Positions 31,099-38,524 of a stretch of DNA of 64,000 bases are shown here, piece after piece. Position 1 is the stretch's first letter. Each line of letters begins with the position of its first letter. The stretch is from NCBI RefSeq assembly GCF_030506255.1, contig NZ_CP113431.1, positions 4,227,001 through 4,291,000 of the forward strand, written 5' to 3'. The position numbers were made by a program, and so were the translations under genes. The notes below the pieces were generated by a model, which did no database searches, was not told the origin of the DNA, and saw nothing but the letters and a program-made list of their open reading frames with translations. The DNA comes from Nocardioides sp. Arc9.136 (lineage in GTDB: Bacteria > Actinomycetota > Actinomycetes > Propionibacteriales > Nocardioidaceae).

Positions 31099-31104
31099 TA
31101 GGGT
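31099..31104 (+). promoter_or_regulatory. -10 element for the NAD(P)-binding protein gene
   Basis: TAGGGT ends 6 bases before the ATG at 31111, a leaderless arrangement. It lies just after the stop of the merR gene, so the downstream gene can be made independently. Confidence 0.45.
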
Positions 31105-31110
31105 GGTCCC

Positions 31111-32010
31111 ATGAGCACCGTCCTGGTCACGGGCGCGACCGGCTTCGTCGGCGCCCGGCTCGTCCCCGAGCTCGTCGAGCGCGGGCACACGGTCAAGGCG
31201 ATGACCCGCCATCCCGACACCTACGACGGCCCGGGCAAGGCGGTCTTCGGCGACGTCCACGACCCCGGCTCGCTGGCCGAGGCGCTCGAGGACGTCGACG
31301 TCGCGGTCTACCTCGTGCACTCCCTCGACGACGACGACTTCGAGCGCAAGGACGCCGCGGCGGCGAAGGGCTTCGGCCTGGCGGCCGCCGCGAGCGGCGT
31401 GCACCAGATCGTCTACCTCGGCGGGCTGGGCTCGGACGAGGAGGACCTCTCCGCTCACCTGCGCTCGCGGCGCGAGGTCGAGCGGCTGCTCGGCGAGTCC
31501 GGCGTGCCGGTCACCGTGCTGCGTGCCGCGATCGTCGTCGGCTCCGGCGGCATCTCGTGGGAGATGACGCGCCGGCTGGTCAAGAACCTGCCGGCGATGA
31601 TCGTCCCCCGCTGGGCCTCCACCCTCACCCAGCCGATCGCGATCGCGGACGTGGTCCGTTACCTCGCCGGCGTCGTCGACGTGCCGGAGGCGCACGACCG
31701 GGTCTTCGAGATCGGCGGCGCCGACCAGCTGACGTACGCCGACATGCTGGCCCAGGCCGGCGCGGTGATGCACGGGCGGCGGCTGCCGATCATCCACGTG
31801 CCGCTGGGCACCCCGATCCTGTCGCAGTACTGGATCAAGCTGGTCACCGGCGTGGACGCCACCACCGCGGCGAACCTGATCGAGTCGATGGGCAACGAGG
31901 TCATCGTCACCGACGACTCGATCCGCGACCTCGTCCCCGGCGAGCCGCTCACCTACGCCGAGGCCGTCGAGGCGGCGCTCGCCGAGGACCGGGAGTCCGC
32001 GGCGGGCTGA
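31111..32010 (+). CDS. NmrA-like NAD(P)-binding protein
   Basis: 299-residue atypical SDR with N-terminal VLVTGATGFVGARLVPELVE (Rossmann motif TGATGFVG) and AMTRHP after beta-2, indicating NADP use. The middle YLVHSLDDDDFERKDAAAA and IVYLGGLG are typical of the SDR subgroup related to complex I NDUFA9 and to YwnB/YbjT proteins. The canonical YxxxK is absent, so it may bind nucleotide or quinone rather than act as a dehydrogenase. Separate promoter (TAGGGT). Ends in the palindrome array shared with the CPBP gene. Confidence 0.87.
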   Translation: MSTVLVTGATGFVGARLVPELVERGHTVKAMTRHPDTYDGPGKAVFGDVHDPGSLAEALEDVDVAVYLVHSLDDDDFERKDAAAAKGFGLAAAASGVHQIVYLGGLGSDEEDLSAHLRSRREVERLLGESGVPVTVLRAAIVVGSGGISWEMTRRLVKNLPAMIVPRWASTLTQPIAIADVVRYLAGVVDVPEAHDRVFEIGGADQLTYADMLAQAGAVMHGRRLPIIHVPLGTPILSQYWIKLVTGVDATTAANLIESMGNEVIVTDDSIRDLVPGEPLTYAEAVEAALAEDRESAAG

Positions 32011-32034
32011 GGCCCCTGCCGCGCCGCTGGAAGC

Positions 32035-32116
32035 TTCAGCGGCTGGCCGCTGAACCTGTCGCTTGGCCGATGAAACTTCATCGGCCAACCGGGAGCTTCA
32101 TCGGCTGGCCGATGAA
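32035..32116. repeat. palindrome array in convergent gap
   Basis: Three palindromes in 82 bases. P1: TTCAGCGG (32035-32042), centre CTGG, CCGCTGAA (32047-32054). P2: TTGGCCGATGAA (32063-32074), centre AC, TTCATCGGCCAA (32077-32088). P3: TTCATCGG (32097-32104), centre CTGG, CCGATGAA (32109-32116). P1 and P3 are identical except for one base pair changed on both arms (G-C against T-A), a compensatory change. P2 is the same half-site in inverted order. It may terminate both flanking genes. Confidence 0.8.
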
Positions 32117-32142
32117 ACATCCGCCCGCCGGCCGCCCCGCCC

Positions 32143-32838
32143 TCAGCCGATGACCGGCGGCAGGACCAGCAGCATCGAGAGCGACCAGGTGCAGTGGGTG
32201 AGGATCGGGGCGAGGATGCCGCCGGAGGCACGCCGCTCGAGCCCGACGATCACGCCGAGCAGGATGGCGGCGAAGGCGAGCATCGGGTTGCCGGTCGCGG
32301 CGGTGGCGACGACGTACGCGACGGTCGTCCACAGCACCGGCCGGCGCGGGATCGCGGCGTACGCCGCCCCGCGGAAGAACAGCTCCTCGGCGATCCCGTT
32401 GACCGCGGTGATCAGGACGAGCAGCGGTAGCGAGCCCTGGTCGGCGTAGTCGAGGACCGAGCTGACCTGTCCCTGGAGGTAGGGAATCTCCCGGATCACC
32501 AGGCCGCCGAGCACGAAGACCCCGACGATCGCGGCGCCGAGCAGGACCGGCGTGACGACCGGCCGGGTCAGCCCGTCGCGCCAGGCGATGCGGCCGAGGT
32601 GGAGCGGCCCGGAGGCGAAGGCGCCGACCGTCCAGACGCCGGCGAGGGCCGCGGTCGAGACGTAGAACCAGCCGCTGCCGGGATCGATCCGCAGCGAGAG
32701 GCCCAGCACGACCGCGCCCACCACCACGACCGCCATCGTCACCACCTGCCGCCGCCGCAGGGCGGCGGCGGTCTGGCGGTGGTCGCGCGGGACGACGTCC
32801 CACAGCGCTCGCTGGAACCAGGCTCGGACGGGGCTCAC
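32143..32838 (-). CDS. CPBP-family intramembrane protease
   Basis: 231-residue membrane protein of the CAAX-protease/bacteriocin-processing (Abi, CPBP) family. The metal-site motif EELFFRG starts at Glu151-Glu152, and the second motif has His215 (LTHCTWS). Six or so hydrophobic helices are visible from residue 31. GTG start preceded by TAAGGT at 7 bases (leaderless). Homologues cleave membrane peptides or provide bacteriocin immunity; in actinobacteria most are uncharacterised. It stands alone, convergent with the NmrA-like gene. Confidence 0.92.
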   Translation of the reverse strand: MSPVRAWFQRALWDVVPRDHRQTAAALRRRQVVTMAVVVVGAVVLGLSLRIDPGSGWFYVSTAALAGVWTVGAFASGPLHLGRIAWRDGLTRPVVTPVLLGAAIVGVFVLGGLVIREIPYLQGQVSSVLDYADQGSLPLLVLITAVNGIAEELFFRGAAYAAIPRRPVLWTTVAYVVATAATGNPMLAFAAILLGVIVGLERRASGGILAPILTHCTWSLSMLLVLPPVIG

Positions 32839-32845
32839 GTCAACG

Positions 32846-32851
32846 ACCTTA
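32846..32851 (-). promoter_or_regulatory. -10 element for the CPBP gene
   Basis: TAAGGT on the minus strand ends 7 bases before the GTG at 32838, fitting TANNNT and a leaderless start. Confidence 0.45.
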
Positions 32852-32889
32852 CGGACGCCCCGTTGCCCCGCCCGGCTCGTGCCACGAGG

Positions 32890-34419
32890 TCAGCGGCGCC
32901 CGGTGCTGAACGACGCCGCGCTGTGCCGGCTGCCACCGGTCGAGCCGCCGGACGCCGCACCGCCGGTACGCCGCCCCCGGCCGCCGGAGCCGCCGGAGCC
33001 GCCCTTGGCGCCGGCCGAGGAGGGCGCGCCGGCCTTGGCCGAGCTGCCCGCACCGGACCCGCCGCGCGAGCCGCCCGAGGCGGAGCCGCCCTGGCCGCCG
33101 GAGCGACCGCGGCCACCGCGCGAGGAGCGCCGGCCGGAGCCGGAGCGCCCGCCGCCGGTGCCGCCGGCCTGGCCGCCGGAGCGGCCCTGCTCGACGGGCG
33201 CCTCGACGACGAGGCCGCCGGGGACGACCTGCCGCTCGCCGGGGGCGAGCTGGGTGAGGACCGGGTGGTCGGTGCCCGCGAGGCGGGTGATGGTCGGCTT
33301 GATGCCGGCCGCACGGGTCAGGTCGCGGACGTCGCGCACCTGCTCGTCGGTCATCAGGGTGACGACGGTGCCGGCGGCGCCGGCCCGGGCGGTGCGGCCC
33401 GAGCGGTGCAGGTAGGCCTTGTGCTCGGCCGGCGGGTCGGCGTGGACGACCAGCGCGACGTCGTCGACGTGGATGCCGCGGGCCGCGATGTCGGTGGCGA
33501 CCAGCGTGCTGGCCTTGCCGGAGTGGAAGGCCTCCATGTTGCGGGTGCGGGCGTTCTGGCTGAGGTTGCCGTGCAGCTCGACGGTCGGCACGCCGGACTT
33601 GTTGAGCTGGCGGGTCAGCGCCTTGGCGCCGTGCTTGGTGCGGGTGAAGACCACCGTGCGACCGGGCGCGCTCGCCAGGTCGACCAGCACCGGGACGCGG
33701 TGCTCGCGGGAGAGGTGCAGGACGTGGTGGTCCATCGCGCTGACCGGCGACTGGGCCGAGTCGGCCTGGTGGACGACCGGCTCGTGCAGGAAGCGCTTGA
33801 CCAGGACGTCGATGGCCTTGTCGAGCGTGGCCGAGAACAGCAGGCGCTGGCCGCGGGCCGGGGTCGCGTCGAGCAGGCGGCGCACCGAGGGCAGGAAGCC
33901 GAGGTCGGCCATGTGGTCGGCCTCGTCGAGCACCGTCACCTCGACCGAGCCGAGGTCGCAGTGGCCCTGGCCGATGAGGTCCTCGAGGCGGCCGGGGCAG
34001 GCCAGCAGGATGTCGACGCCGGCGCGCAGGCCGCGGACCTGCGGGTTCTGGCCCACGCCGCCGAAGACGGTCAGCGTGGTGAGGCCGAAGGCGTCGGCGA
34101 GCGGCTTGAGCGCCTCCTCGATCTGGCCGACCAGCTCACGGGTCGGGGCCAGGACGAGCGCGCGGGGCTTGCGTGCGGCGGCCGGGCGGCCGGAGGCGGC
34201 CAGGCGGGCGACGAGCGGGAGGAGGAAGGCGTAGGTCTTGCCAGAGCCGGTGCGGCCACGGCCCAGGACGTCGCGGCCCGCGAGGGAGTCCGGGAGCGTC
34301 TTGGCCTGGATCGGCGTGGGCTCGAGGATGCCGCGCTGCGCGAGGACCGCGGCGAGGTCGGCAGGGACGCCGAGGGAGGTGAAGCCGGTGGTGGGGGTGG
34401 TGCTGGTGTTCGAAGGCAT
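32890..34419 (-). CDS. DEAD-box RNA helicase (RhlE-like)
   Basis: 509-residue ATP-dependent RNA helicase. Motifs in order: Q-motif EPTPIQAKTLPDSLAG, I GRTGSGKTYAF, Ia APTRELV, II LDEADHMADLG (DEAD), III FSATL, IV FTRTKHGAKA, V VATDIAARGIHVDD, VI YLHRSGRTARAG. The last about 110 residues are a Gly/Ser/Arg-rich disordered tail (SGGQAGG, RGGRGRSGGQGG repeats) suited to RNA binding or condensate formation. The ATG at 34419 is preceded by a leader with a strong hairpin. Probably acts in cold adaptation, RNA decay or ribosome assembly. Confidence 0.95.
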   Translation of the reverse strand: MPSNTSTTPTTGFTSLGVPADLAAVLAQRGILEPTPIQAKTLPDSLAGRDVLGRGRTGSGKTYAFLLPLVARLAASGRPAAARKPRALVLAPTRELVGQIEEALKPLADAFGLTTLTVFGGVGQNPQVRGLRAGVDILLACPGRLEDLIGQGHCDLGSVEVTVLDEADHMADLGFLPSVRRLLDATPARGQRLLFSATLDKAIDVLVKRFLHEPVVHQADSAQSPVSAMDHHVLHLSREHRVPVLVDLASAPGRTVVFTRTKHGAKALTRQLNKSGVPTVELHGNLSQNARTRNMEAFHSGKASTLVATDIAARGIHVDDVALVVHADPPAEHKAYLHRSGRTARAGAAGTVVTLMTDEQVRDVRDLTRAAGIKPTITRLAGTDHPVLTQLAPGERQVVPGGLVVEAPVEQGRSGGQAGGTGGGRSGSGRRSSRGGRGRSGGQGGSASGGSRGGSGAGSSAKAGAPSSAGAKGGSGGSGGRGRRTGGAASGGSTGGSRHSAASFSTGRR

Positions 34420-34435
34420 GAAGGTGTGACAGATC

Positions 34436-34466
34436 CGTCCGATGGCGGGTGTCTCGCCATGGGACG
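34436..34466 (-). promoter_or_regulatory. hairpin in the helicase 5' leader
   Basis: Arms CGTCC-G-ATGGCG (34436-34447) and CGCCAT-G-GGACG (34455-34466) form an 11-bp stem with one mismatch and a 7-base loop, ending 16 bases before the helicase start codon. It could influence translation at low temperature, as described for cold-shock leaders; the function is not shown. Confidence 0.45.
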
Positions 34467-34605
34467 GCGCGGAGCTGCTGCCCTGGTGACCAGGGAGGTG
34501 CTCGACGCATCAAGAACGGCTCCGGGGCGAAACTGGAACGGGCCGCACCCCCACTGTAGGGATGCGACCCGCACAACACCCCATCGTCGAGGGGTGACAT
34601 GTCTC

Positions 34606-34621
34606 TCCCGCCGGAGCGGGA
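34606..34621 (-). terminator. terminator hairpin after csbD
   Basis: Arms TCCCGC and GCGGGA around a four-base loop, 6 bases past the csbD stop codon on the minus strand. Confidence 0.55.
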
Positions 34622-34627
34622 ATGCTG

Positions 34628-34822
34628 CTACTTGGTGAGGCCGTCCTTGACGTCGCCCGCGGCGTCCTTGACCTTCTCGCCGGCGTTCTTGAGGTTGGCC
34701 GACGACTGGTCGGCCTTGCCCTCCGCCTTGAGCTGGTCGTCCCCGGTCGCCTCGCCGGCGGACTCCTTGCCCTTGCCGCCGAGCTCCTCGGCCTTGTTGC
34801 TCAGCTTGTCGCCCAGTCCCAT
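34628..34822 (-). CDS. CsbD-family stress protein
   Basis: 64-residue CsbD-like protein, hydrophilic and rich in Lys, Glu, Gly and Ala: MGLGDKLSNKAEELGGKG, repeated KA(E/D)xxxGxA units. The family is induced by general stress and stationary phase in many bacteria; the molecular role is unknown. The ATG at 34822 has a near-perfect AGGAGG 5 bases upstream (34828-34833), so it should be well translated. Own terminator. A GGTAC/GTACC inverted repeat (34850-34862) lies in the promoter region. Confidence 0.92.
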   Translation of the reverse strand: MGLGDKLSNKAEELGGKGKESAGEATGDDQLKAEGKADQSSANLKNAGEKVKDAAGDVKDGLTK

Positions 34823-34900
34823 GTCTGACCTCCTGTGGTCGTGCGGTCGGGTACGCCGTACCGGTGACCGCCGCGCCGGACCCGGAAACCCCCGGGCAGC

Positions 34901-36385
34901 TCAGCGGAAGGTCAGCACCCCGTCGTCGATGGCGTCGCGGTGGATGGTGCGGACGTCGGTCAGGTAGTTCTGGTCGAGCTTCCACGGCGCCCGGTCGCCC
35001 TGGCGCGGTAGCCCGTCGAGCGCCCGCTGGACGTAGCCGGAGGAGAAGTCCAGGAACGGCCGCTCGTCGACCGAGGGGTCCCGGTCGGCCACGAAGGACC
35101 GCTTGCCGGTCTCGTCGAGGTGCCGCAGCATCCGGCAGACGTAGTCGGCGACCAGGTCGGCCTTCAGCGTCCACGAGGCGTTGGTGTAGCCGATCGTGTA
35201 GATGAAGTTCGGGATGCCGCTGAGCATGAGCGCCTTGTACGACATGGTCTCCGACAGCTCGACCGGCTTGCCGTCCACCTCGAGCGGGATGCCGCCGAAG
35301 GGCAGCAGCCTCAGGCCGGTGGCGCTGACGACCACGTCGGCCTCGAGCTCGCTGCCGTCGGTCAGCCGGATCCCCTTCTCGGTGAAGGTGTCGATCGCCG
35401 CGGTCACGATCGAGGCGTCGCCGCTGCGCAGCACCTTGAACAGGTCGCCGTCGGGCACGAAGCACAGCCGCTGGTCCCACGGGTCGTACGACGGCTTGAA
35501 GTGGGTGTCGACGTCGACGTGCTCGGGCAGCTGGCGACGTACGCCGGCGCGCACGACGCCCTTGACCACCCGCGGCCGGCTCTTGGCGAGCTTGTAGGTG
35601 CCGATGGCGAGCAGGATGTTCTTCCACCGCACGATCGGGTAGCTGACCTTGGCCGGCAGCTTGGCGAGCGCCTTGGCCCACGGGTCCCGGCCGGGCCGGG
35701 ACAGGATGTAGGTGGGCGAGCGCTGCAGCATGGTGACGTGCTCGGCGGTGCCCGCGAGCGCGGGGACCAGGGTGACCGCGGTGGCGCCACTGCCGATGAC
35801 GACGACCTTCTTGCCGGTGGTGTCGAGGTCCTCGGGCCACTGCTGGGGGTGGACGAGGCGGCCGGCGAAGTCGTCCTGGCCGGGGAAGACCGGGGAGTGG
35901 CCGGACTCGTAGTCGTAGTAGCCCGCGCAGCTCCACAGCAGGTCGGTGGTGAGCGCCTTCTCGCCCTCGGGCGTGGAGACGCGCACGGTCCACCGCGAGG
36001 TGTCGGAGTCCCACGAGGCGCCCAGCACCTTGTGCCGGTAGCGGATCAGCCGGTCCACGCCGTGCTCCTCGGCGACCGTGCGCAGGTAGTCGAGGATCAG
36101 CTGGCCGTCGGCGAGCGCGGTGTCGCTCGGCCAGGGCCGCCACCGGTAGCCGAAGGTGAACATGTCGGAGTCCGACCGGATGCCGGGGTAGCGGAAGAGG
36201 TCCCACGTCCCGCCGCTCACCTCGCGCATCTCGAGCACCGCGAGGCTGCGTCCGGGGTGCTCCTCGCGCAGCCGGCAGGCCGCGCCGATGCCGGAGAGGC
36301 CGGCGCCGATCACGAGGACGTCCACGTGCTCGGGCGCGGGAGCGTGCTCGGTGGTGGGCTCGGGTGCGTGCTGGGGGGTGCTCAC
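34901..36385 (-). CDS. EthA-like Baeyer-Villiger flavin monooxygenase
   Basis: 494-residue FAD/NADPH monooxygenase that inserts oxygen next to a ketone carbonyl. Seen: FAD site GAGLSGIGAACRL, GGTWDLFRYPGIRSDSD, the Baeyer-Villiger fingerprint FAGRLVHPQQWP (FxGxxxHxxxW), NADPH site VIGSGATAVTL. Length and the GGTWDLFRYPGIRSDSDMFT stretch are very like mycobacterial EthA, the enzyme that activates ethionamide. The GTG at 36385 lies 6 bases after AATAAT, so it is probably leaderless. Lies downstream of the amidotransferase and CoA-transferase genes but with its own promoter; no EthR-type repressor is adjacent. Confidence 0.93.
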   Translation of the reverse strand: MSTPQHAPEPTTEHAPAPEHVDVLVIGAGLSGIGAACRLREEHPGRSLAVLEMREVSGGTWDLFRYPGIRSDSDMFTFGYRWRPWPSDTALADGQLILDYLRTVAEEHGVDRLIRYRHKVLGASWDSDTSRWTVRVSTPEGEKALTTDLLWSCAGYYDYESGHSPVFPGQDDFAGRLVHPQQWPEDLDTTGKKVVVIGSGATAVTLVPALAGTAEHVTMLQRSPTYILSRPGRDPWAKALAKLPAKVSYPIVRWKNILLAIGTYKLAKSRPRVVKGVVRAGVRRQLPEHVDVDTHFKPSYDPWDQRLCFVPDGDLFKVLRSGDASIVTAAIDTFTEKGIRLTDGSELEADVVVSATGLRLLPFGGIPLEVDGKPVELSETMSYKALMLSGIPNFIYTIGYTNASWTLKADLVADYVCRMLRHLDETGKRSFVADRDPSVDERPFLDFSSGYVQRALDGLPRQGDRAPWKLDQNYLTDVRTIHRDAIDDGVLTFR

Positions 36386-36391
36386 CCGCCC

Positions 36392-36421
36392 ATTATTGAC
36401 GGATGTTCAACAAGGAGTCGA
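36392..36421 (-). promoter_or_regulatory. promoter of the EthA-like gene
   Basis: Minus strand: TCGACT (36421-36416), 18-base spacer, AATAAT (36397-36392) ending 6 bases before the GTG. The spacer contains the near-palindrome TTGAACATCCGTCAA, a possible operator. It is AT-rich against a very GC-rich background. Confidence 0.55.
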
Positions 36422-36433
36422 GCGTGACGCCGC

Positions 36434-37183
36434 TCACCGTGCGTACCGCTCGACGAAGCGGGCGAGCAGCCGGGACGGCTCGGTGACGCTCGCCGCGCGG
36501 GCCAGCGCCTTGAGCGCCTCGGCCCCGCCGGGCTCGAAGTAGCCGTGGTGCTCGTAGACGTCGATGCGCAGGCACAGCCCCTCGACGTCCAGCTCGGGGT
36601 GGAACTGCGTGGCGTAGACGTTGCGCCCGATCCGGAACGCCTGCACCGGGCAGGTGGCCGAGGAGGCCAGCAGCACGGCGCCGTCGGGCAGGCGGGAGAC
36701 GGCCTCCTTGTGGCCGAGGTACGCCGCGAACCGTTCGGGCAGCCCGCCGGTCAGCGGGTCCGTGCGGCCCGCATCGGTCAGCGTGACCTCGACGGCGCCG
36801 ATCGGCTCGCCGTACGTCCGGTCGACCACGCCGCCGCGCAGGACGCCCAGCGTGCCGATGCCGTAGCAGCAGCCCAGGAACGGGTGGTCCGCCGCGACCG
36901 CCCGCGTGGACAGGTCCTGCAGCTCGGCCTCGACGCGGTGCTGGACGGGCGACTTCTGGTCCGGCGGGTCGCTGACGTTGAACGGCCCGCCGCCCAGCAC
37001 GACGCCGGACCAGTCGTCGAGGTCGACCGGTCCGCCGAGGGCCTCCTCCAGCGGCTGCTGCTCGAGCCGCACGCGGCGTACGTCGCGCTCGTCGAGGCCG
37101 GTGGCGAGGAGGACGGCGTCGTACTCCCCGTCCGCGGCGGCGTCCTCCGCACGGGTCCCGAGGAAGAGGAACGGCCTGGTCAG
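36434..37183 (-). CDS. class I glutamine amidotransferase, probable CTG start
   Basis: 249-residue GATase-1 protein resembling the GMP-synthase-like amidotransferases. Seen: VVLGGGPFNVSD, the nucleophile Cys in FLGCCYGIG, and QFHPELD with the His of the triad. No synthetase domain is present, so the acceptor is unknown. No ATG, GTG or TTG lies at the expected N-terminus; CTG at 37183 gives (M)TRPFLFLGTRAED, which looks like the natural start of this family, and forms a CTGA overlap with the CoA-transferase stop (37180-37183), matching the NTGA coupling used elsewhere in the window. Confidence 0.85.
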   Translation of the reverse strand: MTRPFLFLGTRAEDAAADGEYDAVLLATGLDERDVRRVRLEQQPLEEALGGPVDLDDWSGVVLGGGPFNVSDPPDQKSPVQHRVEAELQDLSTRAVAADHPFLGCCYGIGTLGVLRGGVVDRTYGEPIGAVEVTLTDAGRTDPLTGGLPERFAAYLGHKEAVSRLPDGAVLLASSATCPVQAFRIGRNVYATQFHPELDVEGLCLRIDVYEHHGYFEPGGAEALKALARAASVTEPSRLLARFVERYAR

Positions 37184-38352
37184 ACCTGCACCGCCACTCC
37201 GCGCTCGATCAGCCCGTCGACGTCCGGCACGCCCCACGCGGTCAGCGCGGCGCGCGTGTGCTCGCCGGCCTCGCGCGACGGCGGGGTGCCCAGCGTCGCC
37301 CCGGTCCGGCTGAAGCGGGGGGCCGGGACGGGCTGGAGCAGGTCGTCGCGGGTCACGAAGACGCCGCGCGCCTTCATGTGCGGGTGCTCCGCCGCCTCGC
37401 TGATGGGGATGATGCCGGCCACGCAGGCATCAGTGCCCTCGAACACCTCGACCCACTCCGCCTGCGTCCGACCGCGGAAGGTCTCGGTGAAGAGCGCGCG
37501 CATCTCCTCCCACCGGTCCATCTCGAACTGGCCGGGGCAGGTGTCCTCGACGCCGAGCAGCTGGACGAGCCGCGCGAAGAACTGCGGCTCCAGGGACCCC
37601 ACCGACATGTGCCGGCCGTCGGAGGTCTCGTAGACGTCGTAGAACGGCGCGCCGCCGTCGAGCAGGTTGACCGCCCGCTCCTCGCGGAACTGGCCGCCGG
37701 CGATGAACGCGGCGGTCATCGCGTTGAGGCTGGCGGTGCCGTCGACGATGGCGGCGTCGACGGTCTGGCCCTTCCCGCTGACCTTCGCCTCGAGCAGCGC
37801 GGCGAGGATCCCGATCACGAGGTACGTCGACCCGCCGCCGAAGTCGCCGACGAGGTTGCTCGGGAAGTGCGGCCTGGACTTGTCCTGGCCGAGGCCGAAG
37901 AGGGTGCCGGTGATCGCGATGTAGTTCATGTCGTGCCCGGCGGCCTGGGCCAGCGGCCCGTCCTGGCCCCAGCCGGTCATCCGGCCGTAGACCAGCCGTT
38001 CGTTGACCGCGGCACAGTCCTCCGGGCCCACCCCGAGCCGCTCCATCACGCCGGGGCGCATGCCCTCGACGAGCACGTCGGCACCGCGGACCAGCTCGAG
38101 CACGGTCCGCACGGCCTCGGGGTTCTTCAGGTCGAGCGCCACGCTGGGGCGGCCGCGGTTGAGCAGGTTGTGTGCGCCGCCGGCGAGCGCCTGGCCGCCC
38201 GGCCGCTCCACGCGGATGACGTCGGCCCCGAGGTCGGCCAGCAGCATGCACGCGTGCGGGCCCGGCCCGATCCCGGCGATCTCCACGACCTTGACGCCCC
38301 GGAGCGGCCCGGTCCCCCGGCCCAGCTCGATGCCCGTGCTCGTCTCACTCAT
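37180..38352 (-). CDS. CaiB/BaiF-type CoA-transferase (alpha-methylacyl-CoA racemase-like)
   Basis: 390-residue family III CoA-transferase. Seen: GVKVVEIAGIGPGPHACMLL, LADLGADVIRVERPGG, SVALDLKNPEA, and GHDMNYIAITG, where the Asp is the active-site residue and GHDxNY is typical of alpha-methylacyl-CoA racemases. It may epimerise 2-methyl-branched acyl-CoA (sterol side chains, pristanate) so that dehydrogenases can act. The ATG at 38352 follows CATGAT by 7 bases; a palindrome (TGACAG/CTGTCA) overlaps this promoter. Coupled to the amidotransferase by CTGA. Confidence 0.92.
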   Translation of the reverse strand: MSETSTGIELGRGTGPLRGVKVVEIAGIGPGPHACMLLADLGADVIRVERPGGQALAGGAHNLLNRGRPSVALDLKNPEAVRTVLELVRGADVLVEGMRPGVMERLGVGPEDCAAVNERLVYGRMTGWGQDGPLAQAAGHDMNYIAITGTLFGLGQDKSRPHFPSNLVGDFGGGSTYLVIGILAALLEAKVSGKGQTVDAAIVDGTASLNAMTAAFIAGGQFREERAVNLLDGGAPFYDVYETSDGRHMSVGSLEPQFFARLVQLLGVEDTCPGQFEMDRWEEMRALFTETFRGRTQAEWVEVFEGTDACVAGIIPISEAAEHPHMKARGVFVTRDDLLQPVPAPRFSRTGATLGTPPSREAGEHTRAALTAWGVPDVDGLIERGVAVQV

Positions 38353-38359
38353 GGGCCGG

Positions 38360-38380
38360 ATCATGACAGAACCACTGTCA
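38360..38380 (-). promoter_or_regulatory. promoter and palindrome before the CoA-transferase
   Basis: CATGAT (minus strand, 38365-38360) ends 7 bases before the ATG. Inverted repeat TGACAG (38364-38369) and CTGTCA (38375-38380) with a 5-base centre overlaps its upstream edge. Confidence 0.45.
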
Positions 38381-38524
38381 CGGTCGCGAGGGTCGTCTCG
38401 CCGGCGCGCGCCCACGACGACGGACGACCACAAGTGGGTGGTGCGCCACGCCGAACTGGTCGGACGGCACCGGGCCGGGACTTCGGGTAGTCGGTCGACG
38501 GGCGGTCGACGGGGGTGGAGGCGG

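Noticed and set aside
34850..34862. SigB-like GGGTA promoter for csbD
   Set aside because: The GGGTAC string is on the plus strand, while csbD is on the minus strand; only an inverted repeat can be claimed.
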